Source: Rhodoblastus sp963748385
GTDB taxonomy: Bacteria > Pseudomonadota > Alphaproteobacteria > Rhizobiales > Beijerinckiaceae
Assembly: GCA_963748385.1 (NCBI GenBank)
Contig: CAVVIQ010000010.1
Coordinates: 1-64,000, forward strand
Direction of reading: 5' to 3'
DNA: 64,000 bases
Below are positions 1-9,001 of the stretch, in pieces. Position 1 is the first letter of the stretch. Each line of letters opens with the position of its first letter. A program made the translations under genes and the position numbers. Under the pieces are notes generated by a model. That model was not told where the DNA came from. It made no database searches and saw only the letters and a program-made list of their open reading frames with translations.

Positions 1-452
1 CGGTCCCGCGCGAAACCCTCGCCGTTCATTATCGCGCCAGCCGATGGGCTCGTCACGCCCCTGCGCGACGGCATGAATCTCGTGGCGAAGGAGTATATCG
101 CCGCGCAGGACATCCCGATCCTGGAATCTTGATCCCCTCGCGTTTCGCCGGCGCCGCCGAGGATCTCCAGGAAGCGTTGATCGTCAACCCCTACGACATC
201 GACGAGGTGGCGCACGCCATGCGCCGGGCAATCGAAATGCGAAAGGAAGAGCGGATCGAGCGCCATCACGCGCTCATGAAACGCATTCGTCAGCACGACG
301 CTTGCCATTGGATGCTGAGTTTTCTGCGCGCGTTGCGGTCTTGCCGCGGGCTATCCGCGCCAAGCTGGTCGTCGGGCCGCCTTTGGCGCTGGCGAAAGCG
401 CCAGCCACGCGCGTTGCCGGATGAGGGCTTTTCCGTGCGCCTGCTTGGGTAA
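1..452 (+). pseudogene. otsA: trehalose-6-phosphate synthase (OtsA) C-terminal remnant, two frameshifts
   Basis: Glycosyltransferase family 20 enzyme that joins UDP-glucose and glucose-6-phosphate. Only the C-terminal part lies in the window. The family motif is split over two frames: VPRETLAVHYRAS is read from base 3, GLVTPLRDGMNLVAKEYIAA from frame 1 up to a TGA at 130-132, and SRFAGAAEDLQEALIVNPYD again in the first frame. Homology ends near base 335 (SFLRAL); the frame then runs through unrelated sequence to a stop at 450-452. Two compensating frame changes within about 130 bases mean either a decayed gene or sequence errors. The upstream part is outside the window. Confidence 0.75.
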
Positions 453-818
453 ATTCCAGGCTTGTCGCCGATCTGCACACCACCATCGCCATCGGACCGC
501 GACGTTACGGGGATAAGGCCAAGCGAATGAGGGAAACAGACCCACGATCAAAGCCGGCGCGTCCACGACCATGGAAGTGGACGGCCGTGAACAGATGGTC
601 AGGCCAAATTTTCAATATGCCGGAGCAAACGGAGCACGATTTCCTGCGCGACATCGACCGCCTCTTACGGCGAGCGCGAACAGGCGGCCAAGGACAATCA
701 CCTGCGGTTCGGACGGCAATGGCTTTCCGACGGCGGTTCGGCCTCCAAGACCGCCCCGGTCTGCCGGTCCGTCTCCGTCACGCCGAAACGCTGCGCCAGT
801 TGCGCCGGAACTCAACAA

Positions 819-977
819 TCAGCGCAGGCCGCCGAGGAGCCAGAGAACCACAAGGATCACCAGAACCGTTCCGAGAACGCCTCCAAGCCCCACGCCGCCG
901 TAGTGGCTGTGCGCGTAATAGCCGCCGCCTCCGCCGAATAAGATGATCAGGATGATGATGATCAGAAGAGTGCTCAT
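819..977 (-). CDS. small Gly-rich membrane protein, DUF3309-like (52 aa)
   Basis: A 52-codon gene on the minus strand. It begins MSTLLIIIILIILFGGGGG, continues through a Tyr/His/Gly-rich centre (YYAHSHYGG) and ends in a second hydrophobic segment (VLVILVVLWLLGGLR). This two-helix layout with a glycine-rich hinge is that of DUF3309-type small membrane proteins, common near stress genes in alphaproteobacteria. A second protein of this type lies at 4251-4406. Function unknown. The 366 bases between the otsA remnant and this gene show no convincing gene. Confidence 0.6.
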   Translation of the reverse strand: MSTLLIIIILIILFGGGGGYYAHSHYGGVGLGGVLGTVLVILVVLWLLGGLR

Positions 978-1200
978 GGGACGCCCTTTCGTCGGGTCCG
1001 GCTTCGGCCTCGCCTTTGACGCCGTCCGGCTCGGAACTTTTCCGATCGTCTTAAATCAACACGCGAGCGGCGCAAAAGATCATTGCGTTGGGTAAATGGT
1101 AACAAAGGAAAGTTCCGTGCGTGAGCGCCGGAAACTACCTATGCGGCTCACGACGATCAGGTCGACGAGCCCGCCTTTTGCGCCTGGGCCGCGTCGGTGT

Positions 1201-1509
1201 TCAAATTGTCGTGCCGAACAAGGCTCCGACGCCTGTTGTCACCCCCATCGCCAGCGCGCCCCAGAAGGTGACGCGCAAGGCGCCCAGCGCCATTGGCGCG
1301 CCGCCCGATCGCGCCGCCAGGGCGCCGAGGATGGCGAGGAAGATCAGGGATGCGGCGGCGACGAAAAGGATCAGCTCGGCGCGGGGCGCCAGCGCGGCAA
1401 TGACGAGCGGCGCCGTCGCTCCCGCAGCAAAGGCCGCGGCGGAAGAGAAGGCCGCTTAAATCCGGCGCGCCTTGAGCGTTTCGGAAATGCCAAGCTCGTC
1501 GCGCGAATG
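1201..1509 (-). pseudogene. VIT1/CCC1-family transporter fragment with in-frame stop
   Basis: C-terminal third of a VIT1/CCC1-type Fe/Mn transporter on the minus strand. Readable segments are RDELGISETLKARRI, then a TAA at 1456-1458, then AAFSSAAAFAAGATAPLVIA and VTFWGALAMGVTTGVGALFG up to a TGA at 1201-1203. It aligns residue for residue with the C-terminus of the copy at 4944-5640, where the stop position is Gln. No N-terminal part exists upstream. It is therefore a truncated paralogue, in the opposite orientation to the fuller copy. The call rests on similarity to the neighbouring copy and the conserved C-terminal motif. Confidence 0.7.
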
Positions 1510-1650
1510 TCCCATTACGATGAGTAACTCGATGCACGAGGCTTGGTGGGGGCGGCCGCTGACGTTGAGCCGGAAATCTCAGTCCAAGCTCGGTGGCGGC
1601 GATGGTGGATAGTCAGTGACCAATTGGGGAGCGCCGGTCCATGGAGTCGA

Positions 1651-3693
1651 ATGGCAAAAATCCTGGGGCGCCGTCGCCGTTCGGTATTCTCAACTCGCGT
1701 CCTAAGGGGGCGGCCGCTCGCCAATCGGGAAGGCCGCTCGCGCGAGATAGGCGTCGCCGAAGGCGTGCCGGCGCTCGGGCTCGACGGCCTGAGTTCGTCG
1801 GCGTACGGACCGGAAGCGGCTCTCAGCATCCTGGTCGCGGCGGGCGCGGCCGGGCTCGCCGACCTCGGCCCGGTCATGCTGGTCATCCTCGCCTTGCTTG
1901 CGATCCTGTTTGTTTCCTACTGGCAGACCATCAAAGCCTATCCGATAAGCGGCGGCGCCTACACGGTCGCCAAGGAAAACATTGGCGTGAACGCCAGCCT
2001 CCTGGCCTCCGCCGGCATCATGGTGGATTACGTCCTCAACGTCGCGGTCGGCATTTCCGCAGGCGTGGCGGCCCTGGTTTCGGCCGCGCCGGCGCTACAC
2101 CCATATACGCTGTGGCTTTGCCTTGGCGTCCTGGTCCTACTGACGATGGTCAACCTGCGGGGGACGATGGATGCCGGGCGGCTGTTCGCACTACCCACTT
2201 ATCTGTTCATCGCCTGCTTCATGATTGTTCTCGCCCTTGGCGCTTATGCCGCCATGACGAGCGGCGGACATCCGCAACCGGTTGTGCCTCCGCCGCCCGC
2301 CCAAAGCCGTCGAGCCGGTCGGCCTATGGCTATTGCTGCGGGCGTTCGCCAGCGGCTGCACTGCGATGACCGGCGTTGAGGCGATCAGCAACGGTGTCGA
2401 CGCATTTCGCGAGCCGTGTGTGGCCAACGCCCGCCGGACGCTCGCTGCGATTGTCGTAACCTTGGCCATCCTGCTCGGGGGCATCGCCTACCTGGCGGTG
2501 TCCTATGGCGTCATGGCCACTGACCAGACGCAGCCTGGTTACCAGAGCGTGCTGTCGCAACTCGTCGGCGCGGTGGCGGGACGCGGCATCTTCTATTACG
2601 TGGCGATTGGCAGCGCGCTTTGCGTCCTTTGCCTGTCCGCGAGCACGAGCTTCGTCGGTTTGCCGCGTCTATACCATGTTGTGGCGCAGGATGCGTTCTT
2701 GCCGCGGTCGTTTGCGATTTTCGGACGCCGACTGGTGTCTTCGGTCGGCATTGTTTTTCTCCGCTAACCGCCGGACTGCTGTTGACCGTTTTGACGGATC
2801 ACCGACCACTGATTCCGCTTTTTGCCATCGGCGCGTTTTTGACCTTCACCATATCGCAGGCGGGCATGGTGGCGCACTGGCGGCGCGAGTTGCGCGACAA
2901 GCGCCACGCGGCGGAACGCCGGCGGGTCTGGGTCAATCTCGTTATCAACGCCATTGGCGCCTCGGCGACCGTCACCGCGCTTGCTGTCATCATAGTGGCC
3001 AAGTTCGCTCAGGGCGGCTGGATCACGATCGTCGCCATTCCTTGCGTCATCGTGCTGCACAAGGCGATCAAGCGGTATTACGACGACATCGACGATCAAC
3101 TGCGGGACAATCAGCCGCTCAAATTTCATCGGAGCGAGCCGCCGATTGTCCTGGTCATAGTACGAGAATGGAATTTGATGGCCGACAAGGTGCTCGGCCT
3201 CGCCATGGAGCTATCATCGGATGTGACGGCGGTGCGTCTGGCGGCGCTCGAAGGACCGGACGTGAAGTCGGAAGAGCGGAAGCTTCGCGAGCAATGGGCC
3301 AAGAACGTCGAAGAGCCCGCGCGCGCCGCGCACTTTCCTCATCCGCCGCAATTGGCTTTCCTGAGCGCTCCGTATCGTCGCATTCACGCGCCGTTTTTGA
3401 AATTGATCAAAGAGATCGAGGATAAGAATCCCGATCGGACGATCGCGGTGCTGATCCCGGAGCTCGTCAAACAACACTGGTGGGACTACCTCCTGAGCGC
3501 CCAGCATGCCCGACGGCTTCGCTCCGCGGTGCTCGCATATGGCGGCCCGCGCGTGGTGGTCATCGCTGTGCCCTGGTATTTGACGCCGCCAACGATCGAA
3601 GATGCGATGACCGAGGAAGAGGCCGCGGAACCTTTCAGGATACGAAACGTGTTTCGCTTCCGTTTGCGCCGCTCACGTCGCAAGCAAGCGTAG
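1651..3693 (+). pseudogene. APC-superfamily permease, two frameshifts
   Basis: Amino acid/polyamine/cation permease, about 680 codons when the frames are joined. Frame 1 carries the N-terminus with the family segment VPALGLDGLSSSAYGPEAAL and about six membrane helices up to about 2290. Frame 2 carries ASGCTAMTGVEAISNGVDAF and further helices up to a stop near 2765. Frame 1 resumes with PLIPLFAIGAFLTFTISQAG and a long soluble C-terminal domain to 3693. Both breaks fall inside conserved sequence, so this is one gene interrupted twice, by decay or sequencing indels. Substrate cannot be told. The start is chosen at 1651 because that frame continues into the conserved N-terminus. Confidence 0.75.
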
Positions 3694-3876
3694 CGGCATC
3701 CTGCCCCCTTCCACCGCGCCGAGTTGGATGTAAGCCGCCAACGCGCCAAATCCCAGGCTGATGGCTCCGAACACGGCCGCGATCGCGACAATGGCCGCGC
3801 CGGGCAGGAAGGCGCGAAGACGCCGCCTGATTGCCCGTTTCAAAGGGCCGAACAGCCGCGCGCCATGGGCGCTCAT
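3673..3876 (-). CDS. small membrane protein, YqjE/holin-like
   Basis: 67-residue protein with a basic N-terminus (RAIRRRLRAFLP) and a single long hydrophobic segment (AIVAIAAVFGAISLGFGALA). Its start overlaps the stop of the upstream DUF883 gene by four bases (ATGA), so the two are translationally coupled. In other bacteria DUF883 (YqjD) genes are commonly followed by a small YqjE-type membrane protein, and that fits here. It is shorter than typical YqjE proteins and its end overlaps the end of the convergent permease by 21 bases. Function is unknown; assignment rests mainly on context. Confidence 0.5.
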   Translation of the reverse strand: MSAHGARLFGPLKRAIRRRLRAFLPGAAIVAIAAVFGAISLGFGALAAYIQLGAVEGGRMPLRLLAT

Positions 3877-4187
3877 CCACGCGATCTGCTGATCAAGCCG
3901 ATGAATATTCCGACGCCAAGAGCGACCAGAACCGCAGTCAATGGATTTCGGTCGATGGCCGCCCCGATTTCGCCGCTCGCCGCTCGGACGTTATTCTGAG
4001 CGTCATCGGCCGCATTCGAGATTTTGCTTTTGGCGTCTCCCATTGCGCCCGACAGGCGAACGCCGGCGGCATGGGTCTGAACTCCGACCAACCCGCGCAT
4101 CTCTTCGGCCAAATGCGCGATGTCGCGCCGCAGGGCGGCCAGATCCGCGCCGATGTCCGCCGTGGCGCCTTCAACCTTGGGGGTCAT
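3873..4187 (-). CDS. DUF883 (ElaB/YqjD-type) membrane-anchored protein
   Basis: 104-residue protein. Residues 1-75 are amphipathic and likely helical or coiled-coil (ADLAALRRDIAHLAEEMRGL), followed by a single C-terminal membrane anchor (NPLTAVLVALGVGIFIGLIS) and a short basic tail. This is the ElaB/YqjD/DUF883 layout; E. coli YqjD is an inner-membrane protein reported to bind ribosomes in stationary phase. It is the first gene of a two-gene unit with the small membrane protein that overlaps its stop. Clean start, no disruption seen, unlike several neighbours. Confidence 0.75.
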   Translation of the reverse strand: MTPKVEGATADIGADLAALRRDIAHLAEEMRGLVGVQTHAAGVRLSGAMGDAKSKISNAADDAQNNVRAASGEIGAAIDRNPLTAVLVALGVGIFIGLISRSRG

Positions 4188-4250
4188 ACTTTTCTCCCTT
4201 GAAATCGGCCGACGCCGGGCGCCTTCCGTGGAAAGTGGAGCCGCGCCAGG

Positions 4251-4406
4251 CTAAATTCGCCCCATGACAAGCAAGACGATGACAATGAGTAAGACGAGGC
4301 CTAATCCGCCGCTTGGAAAATAACCCCAATTTGCGCTGTGTGGCCATGTCGGCAATGCGCCGATGAGAAACAGCACCAGTATGATGAGCAAGATTGTGCC
4401 GAGCAT
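4251..4406 (-). CDS. DUF3309 family small membrane protein (51 aa)
   Basis: 51-residue protein starting MLGTILLIILVLFLIGALPT, followed by WPHSANWGYFPSGGLGLVLL and a second hydrophobic stretch. The WPHSxxWGYxPSGG core between two membrane segments is characteristic of DUF3309. The start at 4406 is used rather than upstream in-frame codons because the family begins exactly there. Function is not established; members are frequent near general-stress genes, as here (CsbD, DUF883, VIT). A related but more divergent protein is encoded at 819-977. Confidence 0.75.
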   Translation of the reverse strand: MLGTILLIILVLFLIGALPTWPHSANWGYFPSGGLGLVLLIVIVLLVMGRI

Positions 4407-4504
4407 CGGAAAAACTCCTGGATAATGACGCGCGGCGCTTGGAAGACTTCCAATCTGTTCGCGCGGCGCGAGCGGCGACAGGGCGTGGCAAGCGCCCCCG
4501 AGCA

Positions 4505-4687
4505 TTATTTCTTCAGCGCTTCCGTCAGCACGTCCTTCACGCCGCCGACGGCGTTCTGGATCTTGCCTTCGGTTTTGTCGTTCTTGCCTGCGGCAACAAG
4601 CTTGGCGTCGCCGAGGGTTTTGCCGGCGGCTTCCTTGATGGCGCCCTTGGCTTGCTTGGCGACGCCGGCGATACGATCCTTGTCCAT
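4505..4687 (-). CDS. CsbD family stress protein
   Basis: 60-residue hydrophilic protein MDKDRIAGVAKQAKGAIKEA with the CsbD pattern of Lys/Gly/Ala-rich imperfect repeats (AAGKTLGDAKLVAAGKNDKT, EGKIQNAVGGVKD). CsbD proteins are small, soluble and abundant under general stress; in Bacillus subtilis csbD belongs to the sigmaB regulon. The start at 4687 is chosen because homology begins at this Met; upstream in-frame sequence is not protein-like. It stands alone between the DUF3309 gene and the VIT gene. Molecular activity unknown. Confidence 0.8.
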   Translation of the reverse strand: MDKDRIAGVAKQAKGAIKEAAGKTLGDAKLVAAGKNDKTEGKIQNAVGGVKDVLTEALKK

Positions 4688-4943
4688 GTCAATGGCTCCT
4701 GTTTGTCGATGATTTCGCGATGAACTTTTGACCGAGAACCGCCGACCGCAATGACTCGGCGGTGGGGAATCAATCGCGACCATCAGGATGGTTCAACGAA
4801 GGCGGAGCCAACAGAGTCGGAATATACTCACGCTGAAAGACGGGATGCGATATTGGAAATGATGGGTGGATGAAAAGAGCGAGACGTTTCAGATCGCTCA
4901 ACAGGAATTCAGGCTTCGAATTAGCGACAAGGAAACATCGACA

Positions 4944-5640
4944 ATGCGCGGGCCACACGGGGAACGGCACCGGACGGGAAACATCGGCTGGCTGCGCGCT
5001 GCGGTCCTTGGCGCGAACGATGGGCTCCTTTCGACAGCGAGTTTGGTGCTGGGCGTCGCGGCCGCGCATGGAACGCGCAGCTGCCATATTGGTCGCAGGC
5101 GTTGCGGGCCTGGTCGCCGGGGCCATGTCGATGGCCGCGGGCGAATATGTGTCCGTACATTCGCAATCCGACGCCGAACATGCCGACCTCGAACGCGAGC
5201 GCCTGGAGCTCAAGGCTGACGACCAGGGCGAACACCGGGAGCTTGCCGCCATCTATGTCGGCCGGGGTCTCGATCCCGCGCTCGCAGAGGCGGTCGCCGG
5301 GCAGCTCATGGCCCATGACGCGCTTGGCGCCCATGCGCGCGACGAACTCGGCATTTCCGAAACGCTCATGGCGCGACCGATTCAGGCGGCCTTCGCTTCC
5401 GCCGGGAGTTTTGCCGCCGGGGCGGCGATGCCGCTCGTCGTCGCCGCGCTGGCGCCCAACGCCGAGCTGATCCGCTTCGTGGCGGGGGCGTCCCTGCTTT
5501 GTCTTGCCGTCCTGGGCGCCTTGGCGGCGCGCGCGGGCGGCGCGAAAGTGGCGACCGGCGCGGTGAGGGTCACGTTCTGGGGCGCTCTGGCCATGGGCGT
5601 GACCGCAGGCGTCGGAGCCTTGTTCGGGACAGTGGTGTGA
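4944..5640 (+). pseudogene. VIT1/CCC1-family iron/manganese transporter, one frameshift
   Basis: Membrane transporter of the VIT1 family (Fe/Mn efflux or storage), about 231 codons if the frames are joined. The N-terminus (NIGWLRAAVLGANDGLLSTA) is read in one frame from 4944; near 5070-5085 the reading must change by one base to continue as ILVAGVAGLVAGAMSMAAGE, YVSVHSQSD, the cytosolic metal-binding region and two final helices ending at 5640. Everything apart from the single frame break looks intact, so it may be a recent mutation or a sequence error. A fragment of a second copy lies inverted at 1201-1509. Confidence 0.75.
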
Positions 5641-5678
5641 GCGCGATCGAAAACGTTTCCGCGCGACGTTGGCGTCGG

Positions 5679-5864
5679 CTACGGAACAGAGGAAGATCCA
5701 AGCAGCGGAAGCAACCGGGACACGATCGACCCCAGACAGATCAACACCACCAACAGCTTGAGAAGCTGCGTCAGCCGCCTTTCGGGAGAGAATTGATCGA
5801 TGATCCAGAACAAGATCGCGCCAATGACGACGGTAATCAGGATGCCAATTGCGAGTGCGAGCAC
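5679..5864 (-). CDS. small hydrophobic protein, unknown
   Basis: 61 residues with two hydrophobic segments (LALAIGILITVVIGAILFWI and LLKLLVVLICLGSIVSRLLP) separated by a charged loop (DQFSPERR). It is preceded on the minus strand by a purine-rich stretch (GGAGGAGACC) suitable as a ribosome binding site. I do not recognise the family. It sits among other tiny membrane proteins of this stress-type region and is convergent with the VIT gene. Confidence 0.5.
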   Translation of the reverse strand: MLALAIGILITVVIGAILFWIIDQFSPERRLTQLLKLLVVLICLGSIVSRLLPLLGSSSVP

Positions 5865-5909
5865 GACGGTCTCCTCCCAATCCTAGCGGCAATCTTTTCA
5901 AGATTACCA

Positions 5910-6014
5910 TCAGCGCCGTTCGTTGACGAGTTTAAGAATGATCAAAAGCAAAATGGCGCCGATGGTGGCGGCGACTGTCGGCATCGACTTGTTGTTGGGC
6001 GGCGCGTCGCTCAT
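5910..6014 (-). CDS. possible 34-aa membrane protein
   Basis: A 34-codon reading frame MSDAPPNNKSMPTVAATIGA with a single hydrophobic segment (ATIGAILLLIILKLV) and a short basic tail (NERR). One membrane helix with a soluble N-terminus is plausible for a micro-protein, and it is followed at 46 bases by another small hydrophobic gene on the same strand. No family recognised; support is only composition and context. Confidence 0.35.
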   Translation of the reverse strand: MSDAPPNNKSMPTVAATIGAILLLIILKLVNERR

Positions 6015-6193
6015 CGCCATAGCTTTGGAAGCGCGCAAGGCCAGTAACAATCAATCGGACAAGTGAGCCGACCAGGTCATTGGAAAGGGCGCCTTTTCTC
6101 AGCCTGGTCTGCTTTGGACGCCGCCCGGCCGTCGAACTCCGCGTTCGTGCGTGAGCAAGCGTTGTATGCGCCGCGACGAAACAGCCTTGCGGC

Positions 6194-6899
6194 TCAGGCT
6201 GACTGTCCGGCATGCGGTCGGGCGCGCAGCTTGTCGAGCAAGGACTTTGCCGCAAGTTCTGATGACGCGGGATTCTGCCCTGTGATCAGCCGCCCATCGA
6301 CGACGACATGGGGCTGCCAGTCGCCAGCCTTCGAATAATCTCCGCCGTTGGCGCGAAGCATGTCCTCGACAAGAAAAGGCACGACCTCGGTCAGCCCGAC
6401 CGCCTGTTCCTCGCTGTTGGTGAAGCCGGTGACCTTCCTGCCTTCCACCACGGATCGCCCCTGCGGCGTTTTCACATGTCGGAGCACGCCTGGCGCATGG
6501 CAAACGGCGGCGACCGGCTTGTCTGCCGCAAGCGCGCCTTCGATGAGCGCGATGGACGACTTGTCCTCCGCGAGATCCCAGAGCGGGCCATGGCCGCCGG
6601 GATAAAATATCGCGTCGAAATCTTTTGGGGAAAGGTCGCCCAGTTTGAGCGTGTGGGCCAGCGCGGCTGCTCGCCGCCGGGTCTGCTCTGAAACGCCGGG
6701 TGGCGTCGGTCTGCGACTCCGGCGCGTCGCTTTTCGGGTCTTCCGGCGGTTGCCCGCCGAGGGGCGAAGCGAGCGTGACATCGGCGCCCGCATCCACGAA
6801 CACGTAATAGGGGGCAGCGAACTCCTCCAGCCAGAATCCCGTCTTCTGGCCGGTTGCGCCAAGTTTGTCGTGGGAGGTCAGAACCATCAGAATTTTCAT
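6194..6899 (-). pseudogene. DJ-1/PfpI (HchA-like) glutamine amidotransferase-like protein, one frameshift
   Basis: Type 1 glutamine amidotransferase-like protein of the DJ-1/PfpI superfamily, the group of chaperone/glyoxalase-type proteins. The first frame from 6899 gives MKILMVLTSHDKLGATGQKT and FAAPYYVFVDAGADVTLASP; near 6690 a one-base shift is needed to continue with LKLGDLSPKDFDAIFYPGGH, the nucleophile elbow AAVCHAPG and the C-terminus to 6194. About 234 codons in total. The catalytic Cys region is intact, so the break may be recent or an error. Specific activity cannot be assigned from sequence. Confidence 0.75.
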
Positions 6900-6968
6900 G
6901 TCGGCTCCTGCGAGGTTTGGGCGGCGTACTCCTCAAGTCGCCGCATCACGATGACGCGTCGATCCACG

Positions 6969-7790
6969 TTACGGGATGTGAGATGGCGCCACTTCGTCGG
7001 TGAGCACCTCGAAGCGCACGAGATTGGCGACGCCGAAGGCTGTCGAGATCGGAACGTCGGCCGCGTCGCGGCCGCGTCCCATGACGATGCGGCCGATGCG
7101 CGGATGGTTGTGACGCGCGTCCATGGTCCACCACCGCCCGTCAAGAAAGACCTCGGCCCAGCCGCTGAAATCCATCGGGTTGATATCGGGTGGCACGCCA
7201 ATGTCGCCCAGATAGCCGGTGCAATAACGCGCGGGAATGTTCAGGCAGCGGCAAAGCGCGATCGCGAGATGGGCGAAGTCGCGACAGACGCCAACGCCTT
7301 CATGCATGAAATCGCTGGCGCAACGCGTCGGGCGCGCGTCGGGATAGCTGAAGCGGATTTTCGAATGAACAAAGTCGCAAATCGCCTGAACGCGTCGGTA
7401 GCCGCCAACTATGGCCCCAAACGTCGACCAGACGAAATCGGCGAGCTTGTCGCTGTCGCAATAGCGGCTTGAAACGAGGTACAGCAGCACCTCGTCAGGG
7501 AGATCGACGATCGGCGTCAAATCCTTGTCGGGCGGCGTTTCATCGGGCTGGCCGGAATCATGGATCACGAAGCGGTCGCTGAAGGTAACCAGGCCCGGCG
7601 GGACTTCCAGACGCGTCACGCGATTGCCGAAAAGATCGAGATAGGACCGCATCGGCAGAGGCGGAACCGAGGTGATGACATCCGACGAAAGCAGATCCGC
7701 TTCGCGCGACGGATGGACGTTGAGCTGAAGCAGCATTGGCGTCCGCGCTGGGCATTCGAACGCGATGTCAAATCCCGCCTGGATGAGCAT
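6969..7790 (-). CDS. transglutaminase-like protein, catalytic His replaced
   Basis: 273 residues. The N-terminal half matches the beta-rich domain of bacterial transglutaminase-like proteins; the core contains the Cys motif GVGVCRDFAHLAIALCRCLN and the Asp-containing strand GRWWTMDARHNHPR. Where the family usually has His (HAW), this protein reads FSGWAEVF, so the classical Cys-His-Asp triad appears incomplete; such variants exist in a described subgroup. It follows immediately after the upstream transglutaminase-like gene (stop and start adjacent at 7791/7790), so the two form an operon. Substrate unknown. Confidence 0.75.
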   Translation of the reverse strand: MLIQAGFDIAFECPARTPMLLQLNVHPSREADLLSSDVITSVPPLPMRSYLDLFGNRVTRLEVPPGLVTFSDRFVIHDSGQPDETPPDKDLTPIVDLPDEVLLYLVSSRYCDSDKLADFVWSTFGAIVGGYRRVQAICDFVHSKIRFSYPDARPTRCASDFMHEGVGVCRDFAHLAIALCRCLNIPARYCTGYLGDIGVPPDINPMDFSGWAEVFLDGRWWTMDARHNHPRIGRIVMGRGRDAADVPISTAFGVANLVRFEVLTDEVAPSHIP

Positions 7791-8798
7791 CTAGCAATCC
7801 TCGTGTTTGCGTTGCGCTGCCGTTTCGTCCGCACCCCATGATGCGTTCGAGCGGCGCGCCTTGTCGGAAATTCCGCCCTGTCGCGAAAGGTTCCGATCGT
7901 CCGTGGCCAAAGGCGCGCTTTCGGGGAGCCGTCGAACAAGGACGGAGACCTCCATTCCCCCATCGTCCGCGGGGTCGCCGAAATAGGATCCGTGAAGGGG
8001 AATGGCCTGATGCGCCTCCCTTGCCACGGCCACGCGAATGAGATCCCGGCTGCCGACGATGCCATTGGTCGGATCGAATTCGACCCAGCCGGCGCCGGGC
8101 AGATAGATCTGGCACCATGCATGCGTCGAGCCGCCGCCAAGATAACTTTCGCCAACGTCGCGATCCGGCACATAGATATAGCCCGACACGAAGCGGGCGG
8201 CGAAGCCCAGGGCGCGCGCCGCCTCCATCATCAAGGTTGCGAAATCGCGGCAGGCGCCGCGCCCTGAGGAAAGCGTCTGCAAGGGGCTGCGCGTTCCCTT
8301 GGTGGCGCGGCGCTCATAGGTCAGTCCCTCCTTGATCGCATAGGTCAGGGTCATCAGCAGCGTCCCCGTCTCCGTTGGCCGCCCCGGAGAGAGGAAGCGC
8401 TGAACCCAATGATCGAGCTCGCGGGAAGGGTCGGGATAGCGCCGCTCGGTCAGACGAGCCAGATCCGGAATTTCGTCGGAATCATAGGGGAACGGGTAAT
8501 GCCGCGCGCGGTCCTCCAGCAGAAACTCCGGCCCCTCGTAGGGGGTGTGTTCGAGCGTCAGATTGTTCTCCACCCGGAGGCTCTGCGTCACGCCGGAGAA
8601 ATTCGCAATCGCCACGCAATTGTCGAACACGTCGTAAATCCAGCGCAGGTTATGGGGCCGCGGTTCGATATCGAGCGTGGCGTTGAGAAGGCGCTGATCG
8701 TTGCTGTCGCGTGGGCGGAGCATCATCCGGTGTTCGCCGAGCCGCACCGGCGTGGCGTAGGAATAGGTCGTGACATGCTTCACGGTCAAAATTGTCAT
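7791..8798 (-). CDS. transglutaminase-like cysteine protease family protein
   Basis: 335 residues. Starts MTILTVKHVTTYSYATPVRL, the N-terminal bacterial transglutaminase-like beta domain, followed by the papain-like core. Catalytic residues are all visible: Cys in GRGACRDFATLMMEAARALG, His in GGSTHAWCQIYLPG, Asp in GWVEFDPTNGI. Such proteins often sit with circularly permuted ATP-grasp and alpha-E proteins, not present here. The start at 8798 is chosen because homology begins there. It overlaps nothing and directly abuts the second transglutaminase-like gene downstream. Role (peptidase or crosslinking) not determinable. Confidence 0.85.
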   Translation of the reverse strand: MTILTVKHVTTYSYATPVRLGEHRMMLRPRDSNDQRLLNATLDIEPRPHNLRWIYDVFDNCVAIANFSGVTQSLRVENNLTLEHTPYEGPEFLLEDRARHYPFPYDSDEIPDLARLTERRYPDPSRELDHWVQRFLSPGRPTETGTLLMTLTYAIKEGLTYERRATKGTRSPLQTLSSGRGACRDFATLMMEAARALGFAARFVSGYIYVPDRDVGESYLGGGSTHAWCQIYLPGAGWVEFDPTNGIVGSRDLIRVAVAREAHQAIPLHGSYFGDPADDGGMEVSVLVRRLPESAPLATDDRNLSRQGGISDKARRSNASWGADETAAQRKHEDC

Positions 8799-8803
8799 AC
8801 GCT

Positions 8804-9001
8804 CTAGGCCATTGGCCGAACTGTTGAATCGCTGTGGACGCGGGGCCTGCCCAAAGGGGGAAGCCGATCGTCGCGCGAGCGCAAAGGGCTGGTGGCCATC
8901 GCATGCCGCTGGGTAAACGCCGCCATGCTGGCCATGATCAGGACAACGGCCGCCGTAGCCCAGGACGACGACCACGGAGTGACAATCAGAAGCGTAGACA
9001 T
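8804..9001 (-). CDS. possible small membrane protein
   Basis: 65-codon frame beginning MSTLLIVTPWSSSWATAAVV with one hydrophobic segment (WATAAVVLIMASMAAF) and a basic C-terminus. It ends five bases before the start of the transglutaminase-like gene on the same strand and has a GGAC-type purine stretch before the Met, so it may be the first cistron of that operon. No family recognised. Weakly supported. Confidence 0.3.
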   Translation of the reverse strand: MSTLLIVTPWSSSWATAAVVLIMASMAAFTQRHAMATSPLRSRDDRLPPLGRPRVHSDSTVRPMA

